Numbered from the stretch's first letter, positions 30,909 through 39,365 are shown. The stretch is 64,000 nucleotides of DNA from Spirilliplanes yamanashiensis (GCF_016863475.1 NZ_BOOY01000022.1:62001-126000), one strand, 5' to 3'. Translations and numbers: made by a program. The notes: a model not told the origin generated them from the letters alone.

Positions 30909-30939
30909 GATCGGCGGCGACCGATTGTCGCCGCCGATC
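30909..30939 (-). repeat. Perfect inverted repeat in the spacer between the two TIR-WD40 genes
   Basis: GATCGGCGGCGAC and its exact complement (13 bp each) flank a 5-base loop. It sits 17 bases downstream of copy B's stop and 22 bases before copy A's start, so it may be a terminator, attenuator or operator. The spacer upstream of copy B is related in sequence and holds a shorter GCGGCG/CGCCGC pair. Confidence 0.6.
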
Positions 30940-30956
30940 GCCCGGGCGGGGAAGGG

Positions 30957-33900
30957 TCAGTCGGTGCAGCTGCGCCGGTACCGCAGTTCCGGCACGTAGC
31001 GGGACCACTCCTCGTTGGTGAGGCTGCTGCCGGCGATGGCGCAGGCGTGCTTCGCCGGGTCGGCGCGCAGGGCGTTCAGGGACGAGTAGTCCCACAGGGA
31101 GACCGACGTGTCCAGGCGGTAGTAGTCGCCGCCGGCCGCCAGCGTGCCGCCCTTCGGGTTGAACACCAGCATGCCGGTCTGGCCGCGGTTGTGCTTCGCC
31201 GCGGGGAAGCGGACCGGGGCGTTGCGGTCGGTGATGTCCCACAGCATCACGGTGCGGTCCTGGATGCCGGCCGCCAGGGTGCGCCCGTCCGGGCCGAAGG
31301 CGAGGGAGCCGACGCCGCCGACGTGGTTGGGCAGGGTGGCGAACCGGTGCGGCTGCGCGCGGTTGGTGACGTCCCACAGGGTCACCTCGCGGTTGTGGTC
31401 GCCGACGGCCAGGATGCTGCCGTCCGGGCTGAACGCCGCCGACAGCGGCCGCAGCTTCGTGCCGCCCACCTCGACCAGGGTCTTCGGCGTGGCCGGGTCG
31501 GTGACGTCGACCAGGGTCAGCCCGGGGTGGCCGGTGAGGGCGAGGGTCTTGCCGTCGGGGCTGAAGGCGGCCTGGTCACCGGTGAACAGCGGGCCCTCCA
31601 GCATGCCGGCGCGCTCGGGGACGCCCGCCTTCGTCACCCTCCACAGCATCAGTTTCGCGTAGCCGAACCGGGCCAGGGTGCGGCCGTCGGGGCTGAACAC
31701 CATCGACGTGCCGCCCCACTCGTCCATCGGCTCGGCGTCGCTGCCCAGCGTGACCGGCTTCTCCGGGTCCGACACGTTCACCAGGCTGAGCGCGCCGACC
31801 CGGTCGGAGACGGCCAGGGTCAGGCCGTCGGGAGACAGGGCAGCGGTACGGATCGGCTTGTCGCTGACGCGCACGGCGGTGCGCTTGACGGGCTGGTCGG
31901 CGCGCCGCACGTCCCAGAAGACGGCCATGCCGTCCGAGTGGACGGTGACCAGCGTGCGGCCGTCGGGCCGGTACGCCAGCAGGCGCACCGGCTTCGGGTG
32001 GGCCGGCAGGGCGGCGGCGGGCTGCGGGGCGCCCGGGACCGCCACGTTCCACATCGTCGTGCCGCTGCCGGCGGCGACGATGACCGTGTTCTCGTCGCCG
32101 CTGAACGTGATCGCGGTGGGCGCCCACTGCGGCGGGACGGTGTGCAGGCGCACCGGGCTGGCCGGCCCGCTCAGGCTCCACAGCGTCACGTTGCCGGCCG
32201 CGTCGGAGGCGGCCAGGAAGTTGCCGTCCGGGCTGAACGTCATCAGAGCCGCGGGCGAGCCGGTGGTGAGCCAGCGGCGGCGGTCCTCGACCGGCTCGGC
32301 CGGGTCGGTCAGGTTCCAGAAGGTGACCTGCCCGTTGCCGTCGTCGGTGGCCAGCAGGGACTGCGCGGCGTTGTACGCCACGGTGCTCGTCGAGGTCGCC
32401 GGCACCGTCGCCAGTTTCTTCGGGTCGGCCGGGTCGGAGATGTCGTACGTGGCCGGTTCGGCGCCGGCGGTCACCGCGGTGAGCCCGTCCTTGCTGAAGC
32501 CGACGAACGCGTGGTACTCGGCCTCCGGGAGGGCGGCCAGCCGGCGCGGCTCCGCCCAGTCCGTCGTGTCGTACAGGACGGCGGTGTCCTCGACGACCGC
32601 GCCGACGGTGTGGCCGTCGGGGCTGAACACGACGGACGTGGCGCCGGGCACCTCACCGAGCTTCGCCGGGCTGGTCGGCTCGCTGACGTCCCACACCTGC
32701 GCCGCCTGGTTCTCGCCGGGGAACGCGATGGTGCGGCCGTCCGGGCTCATCGACACGAACAGCCCGAACGTGCTGGTGAGGACGTTGTCGATCGTGCTCA
32801 GCGGCTTCGGGTCGGCGCGGTCGGTCACGTCCCACAGCCGCACGGTGCCCTTCGGGTCGACCAGCACCAGCAGGCCGCCGGGGCCGTGCGCGACCGCGCC
32901 CGCCGCGTCCAGGGAGCCGGCGAACGTCGTCGAGGCCACCAGCCCGGCGAGGGCGCTGCGGGTCTCCGGGTCGGGCCGGACGCTCTCGGCGGCGAGGCCC
33001 AGCTTCAGCGCCGTGGTCGGGTCGCTGTCGACTGTCGCCTTGGCCTGGTTGAGTAGTCGCCGGCTGATCGCGATCTGGGTCTGGCGGCCGGTCTCCCTGG
33101 TCGCCTCGTCCGCCTTCTTCTCCTGCTCGCGCGCCTTCTTCTCCTGGCGGCGGGCCTCGGCGGCAGCCTCTGTGGCGCGCCGCTCCTGCTCGGCGGCCTT
33201 CTTCTGCTGTTCGCGGGCGTTGCGTTCCTGGCGACGGGTCTCCGCGGCGGCCCGCTGGGCGGCCGTGCGCTGCTGCTGCGCCAGGATCTCCTGCTGGCGG
33301 GCGCGGGCGGCGGCCTTGTCGGCCAGGGCGCGCTGGTACCGCGCGTTCGCCTGCTGCCGCTCGGCCGTGGTCGACGCCTTCGCGGCGATGCTCTTCTGCT
33401 CCGTCGCCAGCGCCTCCTGCCGGCGCACCTCGGCCGCGGCCTGCTCGGCCCGCAGCTCCTGGCTCCGCGCGACCTCCTCCTGCCGGTTCGCCTCCTCGGC
33501 GGACCGCTCGGCGCTGCCGCGCTGCTCCAGCGCGATCTTCTCCTGCCGGCGGGCCTCCTGCGCGGAGGCGTTGGCGCGGTCGGCGTTGTGCAGGGCCAGC
33601 AGCCCGGTCAGGACGGCGACGAACGTGAGCAGCATGAGCGCCGAGACCCCGAACGACCAGAGCCGGCGGGCGCGGCGGTGCTGGCGGACGTCCTCACCTT
33701 CGAGGTCGTCCTTGCTGACGCCGTGCATGGGCGCGGCCAACTGGGCGATGGCGTCGCGGAACCGGGAGTGGCGCAGGCTCAGGTGCTGGTCGTCGCGGGC
33801 CCAGCGCAGGTCGAGGTAGAGCGGCTCCTCGGTGAACACACCGCGCAGCGCGTGCGGGACGGCGGTGGAGTCGGGGGTGAAGTCGCGGGCCGCGGCGTCC

Positions 33901-34223
33901 CACTGCCAGTCGCCGTCGGTGACGACCGGCAGGATGCGGTCCGGGGACTTCGTGGCCACCCAGTGCTCGATCTCGCGGTTCACCCAGGGTGACCGGGCGG
34001 CCTCGGGGGAGGCGAGCAGGACGAAGTACTCGGAACCGTCGAGGGCGTTCTGGATCGACGTCCACAGGGCCGGAGTGACGGACAGGCCGGTCTGGTCCCG
34101 GAAGATCCAGAGCGCGCGGCGACGGTGCCAGGGTTTGGCTAGGTGATGCAGACCTCGCTGAATCGCCGGTGCCAGGCGCCCGTCGGCAGCGTGGCTGTAC
34201 GAAATGAACCCATTGAAAGACAT
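30957..34223 (-). CDS. TIR - transmembrane - coiled coil - WD40 protein, copy B
   Basis: Paralogue of the downstream gene, 1088 residues, with the same order: TIR (1-110, Glu84 in WVNREIEHW), basic RQHRRARR, one membrane helix (about 189-211), coiled coil (about 213-400; KKAREQEKKADE), and WD40-type repeats (units such as LWDVTDRADP, LWDVTNRAQP). It ends YVPELRYRRSC. Its first ~210 residues are about nine-tenths identical by eye to copy A, but the propellers differ strongly, mostly on the variable faces. No good Shine-Dalgarno sequence precedes the ATG; GGGGG is the only purine run. The 3' remnant of a third copy lies 82 bases upstream, so this is a contracted or expanding tandem array. Confidence 0.85.
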   Translation of the reverse strand: MSFNGFISYSHAADGRLAPAIQRGLHHLAKPWHRRRALWIFRDQTGLSVTPALWTSIQNALDGSEYFVLLASPEAARSPWVNREIEHWVATKSPDRILPVVTDGDWQWDAAARDFTPDSTAVPHALRGVFTEEPLYLDLRWARDDQHLSLRHSRFRDAIAQLAAPMHGVSKDDLEGEDVRQHRRARRLWSFGVSALMLLTFVAVLTGLLALHNADRANASAQEARRQEKIALEQRGSAERSAEEANRQEEVARSQELRAEQAAAEVRRQEALATEQKSIAAKASTTAERQQANARYQRALADKAAARARQQEILAQQQRTAAQRAAAETRRQERNAREQQKKAAEQERRATEAAAEARRQEKKAREQEKKADEATRETGRQTQIAISRRLLNQAKATVDSDPTTALKLGLAAESVRPDPETRSALAGLVASTTFAGSLDAAGAVAHGPGGLLVLVDPKGTVRLWDVTDRADPKPLSTIDNVLTSTFGLFVSMSPDGRTIAFPGENQAAQVWDVSEPTSPAKLGEVPGATSVVFSPDGHTVGAVVEDTAVLYDTTDWAEPRRLAALPEAEYHAFVGFSKDGLTAVTAGAEPATYDISDPADPKKLATVPATSTSTVAYNAAQSLLATDDGNGQVTFWNLTDPAEPVEDRRRWLTTGSPAALMTFSPDGNFLAASDAAGNVTLWSLSGPASPVRLHTVPPQWAPTAITFSGDENTVIVAAGSGTTMWNVAVPGAPQPAAALPAHPKPVRLLAYRPDGRTLVTVHSDGMAVFWDVRRADQPVKRTAVRVSDKPIRTAALSPDGLTLAVSDRVGALSLVNVSDPEKPVTLGSDAEPMDEWGGTSMVFSPDGRTLARFGYAKLMLWRVTKAGVPERAGMLEGPLFTGDQAAFSPDGKTLALTGHPGLTLVDVTDPATPKTLVEVGGTKLRPLSAAFSPDGSILAVGDHNREVTLWDVTNRAQPHRFATLPNHVGGVGSLAFGPDGRTLAAGIQDRTVMLWDITDRNAPVRFPAAKHNRGQTGMLVFNPKGGTLAAGGDYYRLDTSVSLWDYSSLNALRADPAKHACAIAGSSLTNEEWSRYVPELRYRRSCTD

Positions 34224-34305
34224 GCCTACGGCCCCCGTGGTCGGTATGCGGCGCGGACATTGTGCACGCCGCCGCAGCCGGGGGAAAGGTCACTAGCGGT
34301 CACGG

Positions 34306-34380
34306 TCAGCCGACGCAACTCCGCTGATACGGCAGCTCTGGGACATACCGGGCCCACTCCTCGGCGGTGACGGCGCAGCA
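34306..34380 (-). pseudogene. 3' remnant of a third TIR-WD40 gene
   Basis: Read on the minus strand, these bases encode CCAVTAEEWARYVPELPYQR then SCVG and a TGA stop (34306-34308). The C-termini of copies A and B read DEWARHIPELPYRRSCDG and EEWSRYVPELRYRRSCTD, so this is clearly the same tail. Only about 20 codons remain; upstream lies the terminator of phoX, and no TIR or WD40 sequence is left. The spacer from here to copy B resembles the spacer between copies B and A. The array therefore once had at least three members, or duplication broke at this point. Confidence 0.8.
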
Positions 34381-34384
34381 CACA

Positions 34385-34417
34385 CGACGGGCCCGCGCTG
34401 GATGCGCGGGCCCGTCG
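34385..34417 (-). terminator. Terminator downstream of phoX
   Basis: Perfect 14-bp stem (CGACGGGCCCGCGC with its complement, 34385-34398 and 34404-34417) and a TGGAT loop, 12 bases beyond the phoX stop codon on the minus strand. Confidence 0.75.
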
Positions 34418-34429
34418 ATGGAGTGGAGG

Positions 34430-36487
34430 TCAGCTGCCGATCGGGCCGCCGTCCAGGCGCCAGGCCACCACGACGCCCGGCTTGGCGAAGTCGCCGTCCG
34501 GCCACGTCGACGCCGGCTTGTCGAGGGAGGCGCCGCTCAGCTCGCCCGGGTGCTGCACCGCGACGAACACCGAGCGGTCGTCGGCGGTGATGAACGGGCC
34601 GCAGGTCTCCGCGCCCGTCGGCACCGTGAGGAACTGGCGCAGGTGGCCGCGTTCCGGGCCCTCGATCGGGGTGGCGAACAGGCCGTCGTTGGCGCCCAGC
34701 GCGTTGCCGTCCGTGGAGATCCAGAGGTTGCCGGCGCCGTCGAACGCCACGTTGTCGGGGCAGGAGATCGGGGAGACCTGCGTCTTGTCGTACCCGGCGA
34801 AGTAGGTCGACGGGTCCGCCGGGTCGCCGCAGATGATCGGCAGCGACCAGGCGAAGGTGTCGGCGGTGTTGTCGCCGCGGGACTCGACCAACTCCAGCAC
34901 GTGGCCGTGCTTGTTGTTGACGCGCGGGTTGGCCGGGTCGACGCCCGGGTTGGTGCCGACGCCGCGGTTGGTGTTGTTGGTCAGCGCCACGTACACCTTG
35001 CCGGTGACCTTGCTCGGCTCGACGTCCTCCGGGCGGTCCATCTTGGTGGCGCCGACCTTGTCGCCGGCGAGCCGGGTGAAGGTGAGCACCTCGACGGCGG
35101 TCATGCCGGGCACGTACGACTTGTTGCCGTGCGCCAGTTTGATCCACTGGCCGGTGCCGTCGCCGTTGATCTTCGCGACGTACAGGGTGCCGGACTCCAG
35201 CAGCGTCAGGTTGTGCCGGCGGGCCACGCCGGAGTCGCCCTTGAGGAACTTCTTGTCGCTGACGAACTTGTACAGGTAGTCGAACCGCTCGTCGTCGCCC
35301 ATGTACGCGACGACCTTGCCGTTGCGGGCGACGATGACGTTGGCGCCCTCGTGCTTGAACCGGCCCAGCGCGGTGTGCTTGCGCGGCCGCGACTGCGGGT
35401 CGAGCGGGTCGATCTCGACGATCCAGCCGAACCGGTTCGCCTCGTTGGGGTGCTCGGCCAGGTCGAAGCGCTCCTGCGCGCGCTCCCACTTGCGCGAGCC
35501 GCTCGGGTAGCGGGCGGTGGTGGAGATGCCGTAGCGGGCCAGCTTCGGCTTGACGTCGTCCGCGACCGCGTCGCCGCCGACGAAGTACTGGTTGAAGTTC
35601 TCCTCGCCGGACAGCACCGTGCCCCACGGGGTGACGCCGCCGGCGCAGTTGTTCAGGGTGCCGATCGGGGTGCGGCCCTGCGGGTCGGCGGCGGTCTGCA
35701 GCAGCGGCGAGCCGGCCGCCGGGCCGGTGAACCGGAACTTCGTCTCCAGCGCGGTGATGCGCCGGTTGTACGGCAGGTTGCCGCCGTCGGCCGCGCGCCA
35801 CCGGCCGGTGCGGCCGGCGCGCTCGATCTCCACCACGGACATGCCGTGCGCGGCCATCGCGACCTTCACCTGCTCGACGGTCATCGCGTCGAGGGTGGTG
35901 AAGCCGGGGAACATCAGCTCCTCGTTGGTGTACTCGTGGTTGACCACGAGCAGCGCCCGGTTGCGCGACAGCGGGATCACGCCGACGAAGTCGGCGTTGT
36001 AGCCGAACTGCTGGCTCTGCCGTCGCGCCGTCTGCCGGGTCACGTCCAGCCCGGGCGCGCCGGGCAGCACCGGGTCGCCCCAGCGCATGACGACCGCGTG
36101 GTCGTACCCGTTCGGGACGATCAGGGTGTCGAGCTTGTTCGGCGGGATCGCCTTGAACGTGATGGGGCCGGCCTTCTTCGTGGCGGCGGCGCCGGCGGCG
36201 GCGGCCTCGGGCGCGGCGGGGGCCGCCGGGGCCGCGGCGGCCGGGGCGGCGAGCGCGCCGGCGGCGGCGCCGCCGAAGCCCAGGACCAGGGCGCCGGCCG
36301 CGCCGGTGCGCAGCACGCCGCGGCGGGAGAACCCGGCCTCGGCGACCTCCTGGAAGTACGGGTTGTCCGACTCGTTCGGCACGGGGTGGTCGCAGGCGTT
36401 GCCGCAGCGGTACAGGCAGGTCATCGCGTCGCGGCCGCTGTGCCGGGGGGTGCCCAGCAGCGGCAGCAGGCGGGGGCGGGTGCTCAT
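34430..36487 (-). CDS. phoX: PhoX-type alkaline phosphatase, Tat-exported
   Basis: Calcium/iron-dependent extracellular phosphatase of the PhoX (DUF839) family, 685 aa, that releases phosphate from organic esters. A twin-arginine signal is unusually far in: FSRRGVLR at about 53-60 followed by a hydrophobic Ala/Gly stretch, which is normal for this family. Typical blocks are NHEYTNEELMFPG, NNCAGGVTPWGTVLSGEENF and GRFKHEGANV. The start ATG at 36487 (MSTRPRLLP) is chosen over an upstream in-frame ATG on homologue-like length. A PHO box lies 72 bases upstream and a terminator follows. It is divergent from an ECF sigma gene. Confidence 0.93.
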   Translation of the reverse strand: MSTRPRLLPLLGTPRHSGRDAMTCLYRCGNACDHPVPNESDNPYFQEVAEAGFSRRGVLRTGAAGALVLGFGGAAAGALAAPAAAAPAAPAAPEAAAAGAAATKKAGPITFKAIPPNKLDTLIVPNGYDHAVVMRWGDPVLPGAPGLDVTRQTARRQSQQFGYNADFVGVIPLSRNRALLVVNHEYTNEELMFPGFTTLDAMTVEQVKVAMAAHGMSVVEIERAGRTGRWRAADGGNLPYNRRITALETKFRFTGPAAGSPLLQTAADPQGRTPIGTLNNCAGGVTPWGTVLSGEENFNQYFVGGDAVADDVKPKLARYGISTTARYPSGSRKWERAQERFDLAEHPNEANRFGWIVEIDPLDPQSRPRKHTALGRFKHEGANVIVARNGKVVAYMGDDERFDYLYKFVSDKKFLKGDSGVARRHNLTLLESGTLYVAKINGDGTGQWIKLAHGNKSYVPGMTAVEVLTFTRLAGDKVGATKMDRPEDVEPSKVTGKVYVALTNNTNRGVGTNPGVDPANPRVNNKHGHVLELVESRGDNTADTFAWSLPIICGDPADPSTYFAGYDKTQVSPISCPDNVAFDGAGNLWISTDGNALGANDGLFATPIEGPERGHLRQFLTVPTGAETCGPFITADDRSVFVAVQHPGELSGASLDKPASTWPDGDFAKPGVVVAWRLDGGPIGS

Positions 36488-36558
36488 GTGAGATCTGCTC
36501 CTCGTGTTTCTCGGGTGCAGGGCGGACGCTGCCACGCCGGGATGGAGCGTCCCCCTAC

Positions 36559-36580
36559 CGAGGGTTAACCCAAGGTGAAC
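36559..36580 (-). promoter_or_regulatory. PHO box (PhoP operator) upstream of phoX
   Basis: On the minus strand two adjacent 11-mers read GTTCACCTTGG and GTTAACCCTCG, matching the direct-repeat PhoP-binding units known from Streptomyces. A looser third unit, GTTCAACCTGC, lies at 36595-36605. The placement 72 bases before phoX predicts induction on phosphate starvation. Confidence 0.7.
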
Positions 36581-36600
36581 ACGCTGTCCTCGCCGCAGGT

Positions 36601-36628
36601 TGAACCGGCCGGTGCATGCGCACGTAAG
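36601..36628 (+). promoter_or_regulatory. ECF-type autoregulatory promoter of the sigma factor gene
   Basis: TGAACC (36601-36606) and CGTAAG (36623-36628) have GAAC and CGT exactly 17 bases apart, the layout of ECF sigma promoters and close to the TGAACC/CGT form reported for mycobacterial SigL. The position directly before the sigma gene suggests autoregulation. Confidence 0.55.
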
Positions 36629-36660
36629 TAGGGGTGGGAGCGAGCGGAGGGCGGCCGGCA

Positions 36661-37176
36661 GTGAACGATCAGGACGCCGACCTGCTCCGCGCCCTGCAGG
36701 ACGAGCACGGCGACGCGCTGTTCGCGCACGCCGTCAGGCTGACCGGTGGGGACCGGCAGCGGGCCGAGGACCTGGTCCAGGAGACGCTGCTGCGTGCCTG
36801 GCGCCACCCCGAGGCGCTCGATCCGGAGCGGGGCGCGGTGCGGTCGTGGCTGTTCACCACCGCGCGCAACCTCTCGATCGACGCCTGGCGGCGGCGGTCG
36901 GCCCGGGTCGGCGAGGTGGTGACGGACACGCTGCCCGAGCCGCCCCCGTCGCCCGACGAGGCCGACCGGGCGGTGGAGGCCTGGACGGTGGCCGAGGCCC
37001 TGGCCCGGCTGAGCGAGAGTCACCGCGACGTGCTGGTGGAGTGCTTCTACCGGGGCCGGTCGGTGGCGGAGGCGGCGGCGCGCCTGGGGGTGCCGCCGGG
37101 CACGGTGAAGAGCCGCACGCACTACGCGCTGCGGCAGCTGAAGATGGTGCTGGACGAGATGGGGGTGACGGGGTGA
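36661..37176 (+). CDS. ECF sigma factor (SigL-like)
   Basis: Extracytoplasmic-function sigma-70 factor (171 aa). Region 2 is visible as RAEDLVQETLLRAWRHPE and WLFTTARNLSIDAWRRR. Region 4 is visible as LSESHRDVLVECFYRGRS with the recognition helix GVPPGTVKSRTHYALRQL. The GTG at 36661 (MNDQDADLL) is chosen because family members begin there and GGAGG (36646-36650) is upstream; an earlier GTG at 36634 would add nine residues. It overlaps the anti-sigma gene by four bases and is divergent from phoX. Regulation of cell-envelope or secreted functions is typical of the SigL/SigK branch; the actual regulon is unknown. Confidence 0.88.
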   Translation: MNDQDADLLRALQDEHGDALFAHAVRLTGGDRQRAEDLVQETLLRAWRHPEALDPERGAVRSWLFTTARNLSIDAWRRRSARVGEVVTDTLPEPPPSPDEADRAVEAWTVAEALARLSESHRDVLVECFYRGRSVAEAAARLGVPPGTVKSRTHYALRQLKMVLDEMGVTG

Positions 37177-37889
37177 GGTGCGACCACGAGCACGACGACG
37201 GCGCGTACGTCCTCGGCGCCCTGTCGCCGGCCGAGCGCGCCGCCTACGAGCGGCACCTGGCCACCTGCTCGTTCTGCCGCGAGGCGGTGGCGGACATCGC
37301 CGTCCTGCCGGGCCTGCTGGGGCGCATCGACCCGGCCGACCTCGCGGCGATCATGGACCCCGGCGGCCCGCGGCAGCGCGACCGGATGCCGGACCTGGTG
37401 GTGGCGGCCACCTCGTCCCGGCATCAGGAGCTCCGCCGCGGCCGCCGGCGCATGTTCGTGCTGGCCATGGCCGCGGCGTGTCTGGCCCTGGTGGCGGGCA
37501 TCGGCGGGGCGATCCTGCTCGACCGGGAGGCGCCCGGCGTCGTGGTGCCGCCACCCGGCCAGACCGTCGCGATGCGGCCGGTCGCCGCGAACACCCCCGT
37601 GTCGGCCAGCATCAACCTGGTCAGCACCGGCTGGGGGACGAAGGTCAACATGACCTGCTTCTACGCCAAGGGCGACGGCTCGGGCGCGAAGGCGTACACG
37701 TTCCGGCTGATCGCCCACGGCGCCGACGACCGGCGCGACCAGATCGGCTCGTGGGTGGCCGCGCCCGGCGCGGAGATCTCCATGTCGGGCATGACCAGCC
37801 TCGCCGGCCACAACCTGACCCGCCTGGAGCTGGTCCGCGGCGCGGACGACGCCACGGCGACGACGGTCCTCACCTACGACGTGCCCTAG
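37173..37889 (+). CDS. Membrane anti-sigma factor with zinc finger (RslA-like)
   Basis: Partner of the preceding sigma factor (238 aa). An N-terminal ZAS domain has the zinc motif His28-xxx-Cys32-xx-Cys35 (RHLATCSFCREA). A single membrane helix at about 94-116 (MFVLAMAAACLALVAGIGG) leads to an external domain of about 120 residues that resembles the extracellular part of RskA/RslA-type proteins. GTG start in a GTGA overlap, so the two proteins should be made in fixed ratio. Zinc loss on oxidation or regulated proteolysis could release the sigma factor; which applies is not visible. Confidence 0.87.
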   Translation: MRCDHEHDDGAYVLGALSPAERAAYERHLATCSFCREAVADIAVLPGLLGRIDPADLAAIMDPGGPRQRDRMPDLVVAATSSRHQELRRGRRRMFVLAMAAACLALVAGIGGAILLDREAPGVVVPPPGQTVAMRPVAANTPVSASINLVSTGWGTKVNMTCFYAKGDGSGAKAYTFRLIAHGADDRRDQIGSWVAAPGAEISMSGMTSLAGHNLTRLELVRGADDATATTVLTYDVP

Positions 37890-37892
37890 GGG

Positions 37893-38819
37893 TCAGCGGG
37901 TCGCCGCGGCCGCCGCTTCGGGTGTGGTGGCCGCGGTGGCCCGTTCCCGCCGCGCGTGCCGCAGGGCGTCCGCGGTGAAGACGATCAGCGCCACCCAGAC
38001 CAACGCGAAGCCGGCGAGCCGCGCCGGCGGCATCGGCTCGTGCAGGATCAGCACGCCGCACGCCAGCTGCAGGATCGGCGCCACGTACTGCAGGATGCCC
38101 AGGCCGGTGAGCGGGACCCGGTTGGCGGCGGCCGCGAACAGCAGCAGCGGCACCGCGGTGGCCGCGCCGGAGAGCAGGATCAGCGTCGTGTGCCAGGCCG
38201 AGACGTGCCCGACGACCGCGTCGCCGGTCCAGGACAGCCAGCCCAGGTACGCGACCGCGGGCAGCGCCAGCACCGCCGACTCGATGAACAGGCCCTCCGC
38301 CGGCGGCAGCGACAGCCGCTTCTTGACCAGGCTGTACGTGCCGAAGCTGGCCGCCAGGGTGAGCGCCACGTACGGCAGGTGGCCGTAGTCCACGGTCAGC
38401 ACCGCCACAGCGGCCGCGCCGACGGCCAGCGCCGCCCACTGCGCCACCCGCAGCCGCTCGCGCATCACCGTGACGCCGAGCAGCACCACGACCAGCGGGG
38501 TGATGAAGTAGCCCAGCGACGTCTCGACGACCCGGCCGGCGTTGACGCCGTAGATGTAGGTGCCCCAGTTGACGCCGATCAGGGCGCCGGCCAGCGTGAT
38601 CCCCGCCAGGGCCTTCGGCTGCCGGACGATGCGGGCCAGGAACCGCCAGTTGCGCATGGCGGCCAGCAGCAGGCTGACGAACAGCACCGACCAGACGATG
38701 CGGTGGGCGAGGATCTCGATGGCGCCGGCAGGGGCGAGCAGCCGGAAGTACAGCGGGAAGAACCCCCACAGCATGTAGGCGCCCAGCCCGAACAGGTAGC
38801 CCTTGCGTTCCTCGCCCAT
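37893..38819 (-). CDS. rarD: EamA/RarD-family transporter
   Basis: Drug/metabolite-type permease (308 aa) with ten predicted membrane helices. It has the RarD opening KGYLFGLGAYMLWGFFPLYF, ILAHRIVWSVLF in helix 2, and VNWGTYIYGVN, all characteristic of RarD (named for chloramphenicol sensitivity; substrate uncertain). The ATG at 38819 is used; a GTG at 38828 would add three residues. The GNAT gene ends five bases upstream, so the two form a probable operon. It converges with the anti-sigma gene with almost no gap. Confidence 0.87.
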   Translation of the reverse strand: MGEERKGYLFGLGAYMLWGFFPLYFRLLAPAGAIEILAHRIVWSVLFVSLLLAAMRNWRFLARIVRQPKALAGITLAGALIGVNWGTYIYGVNAGRVVETSLGYFITPLVVVLLGVTVMRERLRVAQWAALAVGAAAVAVLTVDYGHLPYVALTLAASFGTYSLVKKRLSLPPAEGLFIESAVLALPAVAYLGWLSWTGDAVVGHVSAWHTTLILLSGAATAVPLLLFAAAANRVPLTGLGILQYVAPILQLACGVLILHEPMPPARLAGFALVWVALIVFTADALRHARRERATAATTPEAAAAATR

Positions 38820-38824
38820 GCCGT

Positions 38825-39304
38825 TCACGGTAAGGGCTGGACCATGATCGGGTCCTGACGTATGGGGGACGTCACCTGGAGTCGCAGCTCCATCCAGCGC
38901 CCGGCGTCCACCGGGGCGAAGCCCAGCCGGGCGTACACGCCGTGCGCGTCGTCCGTCGTCAGCAGGAACCGGGTCAGCCCGCGCGCGGCCAGCTCGTCGC
39001 GCAGCGCCCCCACCAGCCACGACCCCAGGCCGATGCCGCGCACCGCGCGGTCGACGTACACGTCGCTCAGGTACGCGAACACCGCGCCGTCGGTGACCAG
39101 GCGGGCGAACGCCACCTGGCGGCCGTCGCCCGGCCGGTACACCCCGAACGGCGCCGACCCGGCGATCGCCGCCGCCATCAGCTCACGGGTGCGGCCCGGC
39201 GCCCAGTACGAGTCGGTGGCGAGCCAGTGGGTCACGAGGTCGACGTCCAGGCGGGCCGGGTCGCCGTCGAGCACGTGGCCGTCGTCGCGGGTCAGGGAAA
39301 ACAT
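38825..39304 (-). CDS. GNAT-family N-acetyltransferase
   Basis: Small acetyl-CoA-dependent transferase (159 aa). The acetyl-CoA loop is RAVRGIGLGSWLVGAL (R-x-x-G-x-G/A pattern), preceded by the strand AYLSDVYVD and followed by the C-terminal motif GVYARLGFAPV. Substrate unknown; the form resembles small-amine acetyltransferases of the YpeA/YjcF kind. The start ATG at 39304 (MFSLTRDDG) is preferred to one four codons earlier. It is directly upstream of rarD. Confidence 0.85.
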   Translation of the reverse strand: MFSLTRDDGHVLDGDPARLDVDLVTHWLATDSYWAPGRTRELMAAAIAGSAPFGVYRPGDGRQVAFARLVTDGAVFAYLSDVYVDRAVRGIGLGSWLVGALRDELAARGLTRFLLTTDDAHGVYARLGFAPVDAGRWMELRLQVTSPIRQDPIMVQPLP

Positions 39305-39365
39305 GCCGCCCAGCACAGCGCGCGGGGCGGCCCGGGCACAGCTCCAATTCCCGGGATGTGGCCGG

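Noticed and set aside
27638-34223. Classical bacterial NLR/NACHT defence gene
   Set aside because: There is no nucleotide-binding (NACHT/STAND) P-loop between TIR and WD40; a membrane helix and coiled coil take that place.
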